Origin: Favolaschia claudopus
Lineage: Eukaryota > Basidiomycota > Agaricomycetes > Agaricales > Mycenaceae
Length of the DNA: 64,000 nt
Direction: 5' to 3'
NCBI GenBank assembly: GCA_037176885.1
Contig: JAWWNJ010000030.1
Span: 868,001 to 932,000 of the forward strand
Part shown: piece after piece, positions 20,834 through 30,716 of the stretch
Numbering within the stretch: the first letter of the stretch is position 1
Layout: each line of letters begins with the position of its first letter
Notes under the pieces: generated by a model
What the model was told of the DNA's origin: nothing
The model's database searches: none
What the model saw: only the letters and a program-made list of their open reading frames with translations
Program-made: the position numbers and the translations under genes

Positions 20834-22308
20834 GATCTTTGTGCATGCAGCACCCCGCCCAAATGAAGAGCCGCCGCTCCTCCGAATCGAGCTCGTACGC
20901 TTCTTTTCCCAAGGCCGTCACGATCTCTTTCATCAGCTTCGCGTCACGGCGTGCCTGCTCTCCCTTTGACAACCTCTTCCACCCATCCTCCCCACCCGCC
21001 TCCGCAATTTTCTTCGCGTTCCACGCCCCCAAATATTCGACGAGCTCCATGTATTCTTTGCCAAGCAGTGCTTCTTCACCGAGATCCTCGATGATGACCT
21101 CGTGTTTGCGGTCTTTCAAGCCGTTGGACGTCCCTTTCTCGACGGCAGCATGGTCCCCATGAATTCCATTCAGTATTCGGAGGAAATGGCGAACACCGAA
21201 TCGTCTCTTTAAGCGTTGGGCGAGGGGGCTGCGATTAAAGAGGTCGGTGAACTCCTCGATGCGCTCATCCCATGCTTTTACAGCCTCCGCGCTAGTGTGG
21301 TCGATGGTCTTCTCGACACCGAGGAAGCGAACCTTTGGCGTCGACGTGGGATTCACGGTAAGATCCCCCGACGCGTAATCTGCGACTCGGAGCGCCATAT
21401 GAGCGGACTCGATGTTGATTCCCCGGTTTAAAGTGCTATCTGCGCTGATTGTAACGGCTGGTATGCATTAATTACAAGTCTGCCTCTGAATAGAGAGACT
21501 TACCTCCGCTTTCAGACATCTCATAGACAGCCTGTATCGTCGCTGCAACACCTCCTTCCTCCACCGCCCTTCCTACAGTCCGCCGGCTCATTTCCCGATT
21601 TATCCGCACCCCGAAAATCTCGCCGATCTCAGTCATGAGCGGCCCCACCTTTCCGCGGGCACAACCACTATCAACCATGATCCTGGCAAGCTGTCGTGCC
21701 TTCGCCGAGTAATAGCCCTTCTCCGTGATCCGTCTCACAGCAAACTGAATCTTTGCGCGCTGGATTTTACGGGATAGCCCCTCGACAGATCTTTTGACTT
21801 GCCGCTTCAGCTTCTTGACCTGCTTCTGGAGGCTTGTAATGGTGGAGTCCGATGCCAGAGAGTCACGGTGCGCTTCCGCCGTCATTTTATCGATAACTCC
21901 GTCAAGCTCGGCCATCCTTTGCGACGCCAGATGTGAGGTACGTTTGGATGCTACATCTGAGAATTTCGAAGCAGATATCTCGGCTTGCAGCTTCTTTTCG
22001 CGTGTCTTAGCGTGTCGAAAGCGTCGCTGAAGTTTCTGAAAGTCTGCCTTCCAATCCCGAGCCTTCACGACGTGTTTTGGGGGTGCTGGAGCAGCGGAAG
22101 GAGGCGCCGGAGTATTTTCTTTATTTGCCTTCTTTTTGCGAATGAACGTGTTGAATTGGGCTTGACTACCAGCAGAGAGGCGTTTAGGTTTATACCCAAC
22201 AAGTCTAGAATACTTAAGCAGCCGGAGACGAAGAGTTTCCGAATGCCGAAGTTGACTTTGACAATAATGATTCAACCGGAAACGCACCCAGACTCGCGGC
22301 AACCCCAC

Positions 22309-22772
22309 GCCAAGTATCTCTTGCCTCCACTGTATGAAACCAACTGCAGTGTGGTCACGGCTTTATAAAGTTCTTACTTAGTCTACATAATCTAATCCGT
22401 CAGTTCAGCTTCCACCGCTCGCACAGGTACACGGCGCACATGTTGGCGCAGGCCCTTTCGATGTGCTGATCGCTGGCTTGCTTACTGTTTGCGTTGATAT
22501 CAGTAATGCTGCATGCAGCTACTTTGTAAAACCTGACAGACTGACACGGCGCTGAATTGGACGGCAGGCTGATACCTGTCAATGATGAAGGCGTATCACG
22601 GCTACTCTCAAAAGAGATGCTTGACATCAATGTCTGGGAAGTTTGAGCTATTGATGTTAGCTTGGTGTACAGCACTACGTAGATGTAGTCTTAGACGTAC
22701 ATGATTTATTGTGGGACGCGCTTTCCGCTTTTGAGGATGAACGCGAGGAGACTGTATCCGAACTTGACCCGC
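22309..22772. other. Intergenic stretch
   Basis: This is the likely 5' region of the transposase-like gene and the 3' region of the secreted-protein gene. A minus-strand open frame (22675-22400) has no ATG start and no recognised motif. Confidence 0.4.
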
Positions 22773-23292
22773 TTAGGGAAACGGGGCCGTGCTCTCCGCA
22801 TTACTAGGGGATGCGGGAGAGAAGGGTTGACTTGTTTGCGACCCTGAATGGGATGCGGTTCCTGCATTGGACAGGGAGAGCGAAGGTAAATTAACGCTCG
22901 TCTGAGCAGCCGACGCGCTGACAAAAACGCTAGAAGTGCTCGGCGCCACATTACTCCTAACTGTGGCAATGCTGGTGACCCCAGAACTTTCTCCAATGAC
23001 AGTGGATTCGGTGTCTCCTGCTCGACTACGAAGATCAGGACTGGTAGTAGTACTGTTCGGTAACATCGCCTGAGGATTATTACTCTCGCTGAATGTGATC
23101 TCGACAACTATACTGTTGTTGGATGCGTCCACCTCCAGCGATAAGTTGGCTGATAAAGTTGCTGCGTAGATGTTATTGTACTGCGCTAGATCCACACTTA
23201 CTTCCAGTACGAGTAGTAGTATTACCCGTCAGCGGGACGGCCCCCGCCAGAATTGACAAGTACAAGAAAGAGTAGCTATAGATTTGAAGCAT
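22773..23292 (-). CDS. Predicted small secreted Ser/Thr-rich protein
   Basis: Exon 1 is 23292-23202, starting at ATG and reading MLQIYSYSFLYLSILAGAVP. This looks like a signal peptide, with a Tyr/Ser n-region, a hydrophobic core and a small-residue cleavage zone. A 40-nt intron (23201-23162, GTAAGT..CGCAG) joins in frame to exon 2 (23161-22773), giving about 159 residues. After LSLEVDASNNSIVVEITFSE the chain becomes rich in Ser, Thr, Ala, Pro and Asn, with no cysteine. Such composition fits an O-glycosylated, cell-wall or extracellular protein. No GPI-type hydrophobic tail is seen before the stop. It is one of the few candidate host genes with an undamaged frame. Its function is unknown. Confidence 0.55.
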
Positions 23293-23476
23293 TATGGAGC
23301 TCTGTAACACGTAAAGTGAGTGGGTCCAGCCTAAAATCATTCAGTGCGACCTCTAAGAACTTATCATTATGAGAACTAACCCTTGAAATCTTGAAAGAAA
23401 GAGGAATAGAGGCTTCCTTTTAAGCTCAGAACGGAGGAAACGTAGCCCGGTCCCAAGAAACGTAAACGACTATATA

Positions 23477-24139
23477 CACTAAGTGGACAAAAAAAATGTC
23501 CGATCGATATTCGGTGCCGTTCTCGACAATGATAGCACCTTTTGACCTCAAGTTTTACGGTCAAAGGGAATTCTTTCTGTCGATTTCTTTGGCAGACGAT
23601 TTTGATCCGCCATCAAGCCGGCCAGAATCCCCAATCCGCGATTTTTCAACTTGCCCAAATGATCTTGATTGGCCCCGCCAGTTTGCTCAGGCTAAGGCAC
23701 GGGATGCACTAAGTGTCTCTCCAAGTTAAACCATGCAAAAATATACAGGCAGAAATGTGCTACATCGACCGCAAATTGGCCATTTTCGGCCATTTTGACC
23801 GGAATCTGCCGAAATTTGATGAAAATGACACTTTTGTTCAGCCTATAGCGGCTTAACGGCTACAAATCTCTACATGGTTTGATCGAGAAAATTACTCCAT
23901 CTTGTTCCATCTCTCACTCTATATTCACAGATTGCCTCAGAAAACATCCCCTGTCAAGTTGAAAATATGGCTAAACCGTCTCCCGGCTTGTTTGATTTCG
24001 GAAGAGCCGATACTGATGTACCCATTGTACCCACTTTCACCTCTCCTTCATTCTCACAAGTCATTTGATGATGAATATACCCCTTGGCAGGGAGATATTG
24101 ACCAAAAACCGATTGGACATTTTTTTTGTCCACTTAGTG
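23477..24139. mobile_element. Tc1/mariner-like non-autonomous element
   Basis: The terminal inverted repeats start CACTAAGTGGACAAAAAAAA and continue into ATGTCC. TATATA precedes the left end; the right flank is TC instead of TA, probably a mutation. At 663 bp it has no transposase frame. Confidence 0.7.
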
Positions 24140-24755
24140 TCATATATATATTTGCCCGCAACCAGCCGCTGATGCGTGCCGGCACAATCGAAAGGAGGTA
24201 CACAATCACATTAATCCCAACTTTCCCGGCGAGTCCCGGCAACTCCTTGACATCTTGATTCAAGTGATCTGCCGGTCGGCGCCTATGATCTACTTAGCAT
24301 TTATTGAAAACGCCTCGAGATGATTTGGGTTGCAGTGTAATTTTCTGCTTTGTACTTTGTACTTGCTTTGATTACTCTCGCTCCTTTTCCCTCTCGGAAT
24401 TCCACACAAAGGCAAATGAGTCTCGCGTCAAATTTACTTAGGTTCCCGACCAAATTTTCCGCAACCAAGAGCGTGAACGGGTGTAGCCAGTATTGAGTTG
24501 TTCAAAAACGCCTTTTGACTTGGTGATTTTTTTTTTTCTGAATGCCACGGCACAGTTGGGTGAAAACATGCTGCCAGTGTGTGCCGGGTAATCCCGCTCT
24601 CCGGCATGATCGGCACCGTTTCGCCTTCATTTACAAGCTTGAAATCTTTGAAAAAAAAAATTGAACCTGGATTGTCTACTACTTGGTTTCCAGCTGCAAC
24701 GGCACGGCTCCGGCAAGCCCCCATCATTGTTCTCAATGTTCTGAAACTAGACTCT
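24140..24755. other. No gene recognised
   Basis: Low-complexity T-runs and short overlapping frames only. Confidence 0.4.
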
Positions 24756-24822
24756 TATTTGGGAACCCCGCTCAAAACTTGGGGCTCCCAAAGAAGCCCC
24801 AGGAGTTTGGGGTTCCCAAATA
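24756..24822. mobile_element. 67-bp foldback unit flanked by TA
   Basis: Arms start TTTGGGAACCCC and end GGGGTTCCCAAA, continue with imperfect pairing to GGGGCT/AGCCCC, and enclose an 8-nt loop. TA lies on both sides, as expected for a very short Tc1/mariner-type MITE. Confidence 0.55.
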
Positions 24823-25228
24823 GAATTATCCACAAACTCGAGGCAATATATATTATAAGTAGTCATTAGCTTCACGTTGCTTGATTGAAACCTCTTCCAA
24901 GCAACAACGAGTGTTTCTACTTCCTCTATACCTTCTCCCTTTTCTCCCCCCTTTCCCTTTCTTTTTCTCTTTTTTCCGTCACGGGATCCAGTCAGTACAT
25001 TGAAAAGAAAACCTCGTTGCATTCAATTCTGTGTATCTGAGCTGGGATAAATCTTCTATTGTCTTGGGACTATTCGAGAGGCATACCCTGACATTTTTGT
25101 GTATAAAACTCGAGGAAGTGTGTTGCGTTCGCGGAATAGAGGATGGCGACAAACACGAACATACTGCCATGGGTCTATTTCTGATGGCGCTTGACCGATC
25201 GCCCCTTGCCCGTCGCCACGAAAAATCG

Positions 25229-26016
25229 AGTATATACTAGAAACGAAAACGAAAACGACTATATATAGAATAGCGTATAGATGGCCGGCGGTGCCCGTCG
25301 GCAGCAGGTTCAGAAACGAAAATGAAACAGTCGGCACGGAACAAGTCAAGGTCGGCTCTATGATGTCATCACGCCAAGGGTCACGGTCACGTACATGCTT
25401 GCTCGATCGAAACGTTGAGCACCACTCAATCAAAACCCTTATATTGTTTCCAAAACGGCTGTATGTTGGTTCCGATGCTCCGCTTTTGTACTCGCAGCTA
25501 CCAAAAGTACCCGAAATTGCCGTTTTTCCCCGCAAATTGATATGCTCGTGCAACTTAGCTACTGCCGGCAGCCAACACAAATTAACCAAAATATAAAATA
25601 ATAATATTTGTTTACTTTAGGTAGTCCATTCTTGTTTCCTGTTTGCCTTTAGTGTTCGTCTATATCATGTTTGCCACGAATGGGTGTCGTAAAAAATTTC
25701 TATTTTATGATTCTGAAGTGCAGAGCGCACTGAGTCTTGCACTGAGTGATCTTCACTCTTAAATCAATTGATAATTTAGAGTGCTAAAGCACGCCGTGTG
25801 CGTGACCTGGTACAGCCACTCGGACACGTTCGGCAAGCACGATAGACCACGTACATTGTGACTGTGACATCAATCCAGCCCTTTCGGCTTCTTTGCCGTG
25901 TTGAAACCGGTCATTTTCGTTTCTGAATCCTCGCAATTGATGGACTTGATGGCCTGGAAGGCCGCCTGATCAATATCAGCTAGCCGCGTTTTCGTTTTCG
26001 ATTTTCGTTCATACCG
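25229..26016 (-). mobile_element. MULE-like MITE, copy B (10-bp TSD)
   Basis: Inverted relative to copy A (6475-7251), with the same terminal bases (AGTATATACT and GTTCATACCG). An exact 10-bp TSD, CGAAAAATCG, lies at 25219-25228 and 26017-26026. The independent TSD confirms the element limits deduced from copy A. Confidence 0.88.
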
Positions 26017-26446
26017 CGAAAAATCGGTCATTCCAAGGCTTTTCTGCGCTCATGGCTTATGTCTGTTGTCGGCAGCAAAAATATCAAGTTTATCAAGTTG
26101 AAAGAGAGGGGAGAAAGGGGGAAAAAGAGGGAGACTATTGCATATATCTGAAGCCTGTTCCGTTGGTTTTCCGTGCCAAATTTTGCCTCTCAGAAGCTCT
26201 AGAAAATCGATCCGAAAAGATATCAAGTTATTCTGTTGGCAGACTGATCCCAGAAATTAAAACTATCTCGAAGGGGCAGACTGCCCGAAAAGACTAGTCT
26301 CGGATACCCAGACGTTCCTCCGCAGTCCGAGAGGGCGAGATTAGATATATCGGAGCTACTTCCTAATATGACAGGTTTTGGCGTTCGATTGATTTTGAGG
26401 GTGATCGGAACAAGGGCGTAGGAACGTCTGGGCCACTTCCATTGGG

Positions 26447-27145
26447 AGGACCCCCGGTAATCACCTATGATGCCTGCCCGCGAAAAATTCAATTCGGATA
26501 AAACATGCCCAAAAATTGCGCGAACCCAGGACGAATTCGGATGAGAAATCGAGGTCCCGAACGGCCAAGCCTGGCCAAAAATTTGGATAACGCATGGGGG
26601 CTGCCGACCAGCCCTGGACGAAGTTCGGATAACTTCGACCGGCAACTCGCGAACGGCTCTGACGAGGACGGCTGACTGTGGACCAAATCGGCAGAGTTTC
26701 CAGCTGAGTCACTCAAGAATCACTGGCAAATTGTGGCACTCAGCGCGAATTCAGGAAATCTGTGACTATCTCAGCTCAAAAATGCCGACTGTCAATCTCA
26801 CAACCGGCTGCCAGCTGCCGCCAGCCTCCGCCAGGCAGTAGGCCCCTGGCTATCAATGTTCGGATTTGGTAGGTTCAGCGCCCAAAGAGGATGCCCGGAC
26901 TAGATAAAGCCTCTTTCAGCCGAAGAACCCTTTGAACTGAACTTCAACTGCAAAGGAGAGAAATATTGATTTTGCTTGATTTTAGCCGATTTTCCCGGGC
27001 CTGGTCAACAATTCGGATAAAACATCGACCTTGGGTGAGGCCAGGTTCAAATTCGGATGAGATTTCCCCCTTTTGGGGTCCGGATAAGACGTCCCAAAAT
27101 CCAGATTTTCCCGGGCAGGCATCACAGCTGGTTACCGGGGATCCT
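26447..27145. mobile_element. hAT-like non-autonomous element with GGATAAAA subterminal repeats (TSD CCATTGGG)
   Basis: The ends are AGGACCCCCGGTAATCACC and, inverted, GGTTACCGGGGATCCT. The exact TSD CCATTGGG is at 26439-26446 and 27146-27153. The other arm of the host element (29950-29975) shows the uninterrupted CCATTGGGG sequence, which proves insertion. TTCGGATAAAA/GGATGAGA motifs recur near both ends. Confidence 0.93.
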
Positions 27146-27343
27146 CCATTGGGTCACCTACCATAACCCGCTTCGCGCGTCACCGCGTCCACGCCGTTGG
27201 CTCGCGTCCGCCGCCACCTACAGGACCATGCCTCCGGAGGTCACCCGCGCTCCGCGAGCGCTCTCAGCACCTCCTAAGTACATGATGCACGGCGGCGCGC
27301 AGCCACTGAATATGGTTACAATTCAAAGCATACACGCGACACA

Positions 27344-27674
27344 ATGAGCTCGGTGTTCCGGCAGCGCACAAACAACACCGCGCACGACTGGCAACTAGAC
27401 GTTGCCGAGGCTCTCATTTTGAAGCTCGACAGCTTGGTCATCGCAGGCACGGGCATGAGCAAGACGACCCCATTTGTCCTGCCTCTCCTTCTTCCTCAAA
27501 ACAAGTCGAAGCTCGTCCTCGTTATATCTCCATTACTCTCTCTGCAAAAACAACAGGTAAGTGTTCTATGTGCAACTACACGTTCTCATCCTGTGTCAGA
27601 TGAAGACATTCAATCAACTCGGAATCTCTGCGGCAGCCGTCAATAACGAGACGTTGGATGAGGGTTTGCTAAAG
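27344..27674 (+). pseudogene. RecQ-like (SF2) helicase, N-terminal fragment
   Basis: Exon 1 (27344-27556, from ATG) reads DWQLDVAEALILKLDSLVIA, then GTGMSKTTPFVLPLLLP and LVLVISPLLSLQKQQ. These match the Q-motif, Walker A and motif Ia regions of RecQ-like DNA helicases. A 43-nt intron (27557-27599) leads in frame to exon 2 (27600-27674, MKTFNQLGISAAAVNNET) and a donor at 27675. Walker A is altered: GTGMSKT where GTGSGKT is expected, so ATP binding would be impaired. A third exon-like piece from 27730 no longer resembles a helicase. DEAH, motifs III-VI and the C-terminal lobe are missing. Confidence 0.8.
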
Positions 27675-28004
27675 GTGCGTTACCAGAAGCTGCTTTTCAC
27701 TTTTTCTTTGGCTAATTAAACGTGTGCAGCGGCTAAAATCTCACGTTTGTGCGGATAGTGGGAATGGCGGTATGGATGATCCGCATATAGTCCCAGCCCC
27801 CTCGTGGGCCCGGCGGTTTGTAGGTAACCTATTTTGACTTGAGTTTAACATCCTTTCACTCCTGATACAGAACTACCGCAGTCGCACCTTGATATCCTTG
27901 ATATTATGCTCTTGAGCTTGGTCAAATGAAACAAAATTGTCCGCGTTGTCGGTGAAGGTCAGCAGCCAGCAATTTTGGCGAACAAAGTCGCTGGAATGCT
28001 TAAA

Positions 28005-29871
28005 TCAATACAAATGACAGTAGAGCAGAAAAATGACCAACGCGACATTTTGTGGCCAGTCCACATTCAGCCCATTCAAAAGCTCTAGAGCTTCCTCCTG
28101 GTAGTTGTTGTTCCCGCCGCCAATGAAGCGGAACAAAAAAGTAGGGAGAAGGGCCTCAAGACTCCCGACATCCCCATCCTTGATAGCAGCAACAAGAGTC
28201 AGATAGGGAAGCAGATCACGGGTGAATTGGGTGTAAAACTCCTTCGTCTCGAGTGCCTCCGATGATGCATGGTGACTAAGGGCTCGAGTCGCGAGATCAA
28301 CTAGTTCAGAGGGTGTTTTTGAGCGGAGACCCTCGACCGTCGCCTTGGACTGAGCAGCCACGGTACGCCATATCTCTCGGAACTCTGCCTCACCAACATG
28401 GTGAATTGCTTCATTGAGATGAGCATGGAATGGACCCTCTGTCGACGTCTTGTGTAGTCCCTTGCGACCAAGCAGCGTGAAGGAGGCAAGGAAGCCATGA
28501 CCCTTTGCACGACCAAGATATTGTGCATGCAGCGAGTTGGCAGCCTGCATGGCAAAGTGGAGCCAGCCGAAAATTGGGAGGAGGAAGTCAAGACGTTCAA
28601 ATGAGCTGTCATCACCAGCGCGTCACAAGAACAAGCCCCGTAGCCGAGAAACGGTTAGTTGATCACCAATAAAGGCAATGACTTTCTCCCGTCCTATCGA
28701 CTCGACCCACTGCTTGCCGTACATGTGCAGCTGCTTCAGCCACTCATCAATGAGAGACACGTGGTCAGAATAGCTCGCCTCTGGCTGATTAACGGAGCTA
28801 AGCAGAAACTGCATTGACTTCGCATCTTTGCCAATAGGAAGAGGATTAAGAGGGGGTGGTTTTTGGAGGAGAGTGTGATCTTTGAATTTGTATGTGGAGA
28901 GGTCAAAGTCAGGAGAGTGAATAAGCGCAGCAAGAAGCAGCCAAGCATAATAGGGCCGCAACTTCTTGTTGCCGACAGCTGCAAGGTCAAGGACACGTCG
29001 AATAGTTATTGGCGAGTCGAGGTTCGCAGCACGTTGCTCTTTCAAATCTTGATTTGCACTTGCGGGGAGGGCAGTCGCACCGGGTTTGAGATATGCTGTT
29101 GCCGCTGTTCCGCTTGTAAGCTTCTGCAGGTTTTCGAGACGTTGCGAGAAGATCTTGAACAGGATAACAACATTGTCATAGGTGAGCACCCAGGGGTATT
29201 TTTGCACCAGCTCGCGCAGCTCGTCAAGTGTCATCCGTGACATACGACGAATCGCCTTGCTGATCCATGAATGGCTCATCACCAGCCCGAGCGCATGAAG
29301 GACATCAAATCCTTTTGCAGTCAGACCCTTGAATTTGAAGTAGATTGAAAATGTCTTTTGGAGACGGTTGTTGGACCAATTGTTTTCGTACATGAGCTGA
29401 GAGATGGTGGTGACCGTGATCTAGAAGCAGTTTGAGCTTGAATGTATACAATATAGATTTACTTACAACTGGGGAAGAACGCCGCCTAGGAAGCGAGTCC
29501 ATAAACTGGACGAGGGTCGGAGCAACAACAGACATGCGTGCATGAAGCTCGAGGAATGTAAAGCCTGTCAAGCTCTCAGCCCGTACATCTGTTGCAGTGT
29601 CGGTGGTCAGAAGCGGACCCAAGGCATCCATCTCCTTGTGCATGACCTCTAGGCACCAATCCACTGCTACTGGAGCAAGCCCTTTCCAACCGGCCGTTGC
29701 ACGCTTCTTCTTTGCAGAGGCAATCCATCGCGGAGGCTTCAAGCAGCAGCGGAAGATGTTGGGTAGCTCATCGCTACATAGCGGATTGTTGCGTTGCGAG
29801 TGGTGTATTTCCCATCGCGCAGAAAGTCTAGCATTAGTGTGTAGGAGCTGTTGAGAGCACTCGCCGAGTCG
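28005..29871 (-). pseudogene. DUF6589 protein, C-terminally truncated, one nonsense codon
   Basis: Exon A (about 29871-29467) includes CSDELPNIFRCCLKPPRW, though its upstream part changes frame near 29800. A 46-nt intron (29421-29466) joins it in frame to exon B, which runs on to the truncation near 28030. Family landmarks in order are NNWSNNRLQK, WVLTYDNVVILFKIFSQRLE, VIAFIGDQLTVSRLRGL, FERLDFLLPIFGWLHFAMQA, ANSLHAQYLG, LNEAIHHVGEAEFREIW, and LFRFIGGGNNNYQEEALELL. A TGA at 28623-28625 interrupts the otherwise open frame just after RLRGL. The product of intact relatives has no described function. The spaced acidic motifs YDN, GDQLT and NYxxE could be a DDE-type nuclease centre (inference). 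The gene lies inside the TIRs of the 26294-30117 element. Confidence 0.85.
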
Positions 29872-30117
29872 CGGAGGGCGGGGTGACGAGGTGGCAGCGG
29901 ACGCGAGCGAACGGAGTGGACGCAGTGACGCGCGAAGCGGGTTATGGTAGGTGCCCCAATGGAAGTGGCCCAGACGTTCCTACGCCCTTGTTCCGATCAC
30001 CCTCAAAATCAATCAAACGCCAAAACCTGTCATTGAAATTACAGATTAGGAAGTAGCTCCGATATATCTAATCTCGCACTCTCGGACTGCGGAGGAACGT
30101 CTGGGTATCCGAGACTA

Positions 30118-30716
30118 GATTTCCGCGGATGCAACACTGATCACCCCTTGAGTCGGACTCAAACTTCATAGCCAATGCTCTCCGCAGCGCAGAGTTGGGC
30201 TCATTTAGGCCAAGGCACTGATAGAGTTGGCTCCCAAGTCATGCAGCTGCAGGCGAGGCAGGTTGTCTATTGAAAGACAATTGTCCGAAGACGATGGGGG
30301 TACGTGGGTGGGGGCAAAAGAAGAGAGGAGGGAAGGAAGAAGGGGACCGAGTCAGAGACAGCGGCGCACCTAAAATTTCCCTGATCCTAGCACATTCCCT
30401 GAGCATATACAACCCCTTCTAATACACTTTTATCACAGATATCGTAGCGGGCGGGCCAGGCGAGTAGTGTTGCCGGGGTTCGGTTAGGTTCGGTTTTTTG
30501 CCAATAAAACCGAACCCTGAACCGCACCCGGGGTTCGGTTCGGCCAATATGGCGAACCCCGAGCCTAACCCGAGGTTCGGTTCGCTACAGGTTCGCACAG
30601 GTTGGAACCTTTTCGAACCCGATGCTATTTCCCACGGTTCAAATGGACGAATTTTGGCTTCGAGTGTTGTTCGAGTGTCTAGCAGTCGGTCATTTTCTTG
30701 GTGGTTCGAGAATGCC
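30118..30716. other. Intergenic; includes a hAT-like left end with GGTTCGG repeats
   Basis: At about 30467 the sequence TAGTGTTGCCGGGGTTCGG resembles the ends of the hAT-like MITEs at 19307 and 18757. It is followed by repeated GGTTCGGTT motifs to about 30600. The other end was not found, so it is probably a truncated copy. 30118-30460 holds no gene. Confidence 0.45.

Larger units (their letters stand above)
18716..22308 (-). pseudogene. Transposase-like gene of an uncharacterised agaricomycete family, cut by three MITEs
   Basis: Exon 1 (22308 down to 21504; true start not seen) encodes a basic region and a coiled coil (LQKQVKKLKRQVKR). A 46-nt intron (21458-21503, GTAAGT..CCAG) follows. Exon 2 starts with TISADSTLNRGINIESAHM, then GVRHFLRILNGIHGDHAAVE, and a conserved WAGCCMHKD. 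There the coding sequence is interrupted by the elements at 19814-20833, 19307-19743 and 18757-19226. Ignoring each element plus one TSD copy, pieces 20834-21457, 19744-19805, 19227-19298 and 18716-18748 form one open frame (about 531 codons with exon 1) with no other lesion. The invariant-looking Asp, Asp/His and Cys-Cys-x-His patches suggest an RNase-H-like nuclease, but that is inference. The stop codon lies in a MITE-like sequence, so the C-terminus may be truncated. Confidence 0.7.
26294..30117. mobile_element. Long-TIR element carrying RecQ-like helicase and DUF6589 remnants
   Basis: The left end starts TAGTCTCGGATACCC and the right end closes with GGGTATCCGAGACTA. Inverted identity continues through CCAGACGTTCCT, CGGAGCTACTTCCTAAT, the stretch around CCACTTCCATTGGG, ACCCGCTTCGCGCGTCAC, and fades near 27290/29850. 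This gives TIRs of about 270 bp once the nested element at 26447-27145 is discounted. Inside are a plus-strand helicase start and a minus-strand DUF6589 gene, both cut at their 3' ends near 27780 and 28030. The flanks show no shared TSD (GAAAAGAC against GATTTCCG). Confidence 0.75.
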
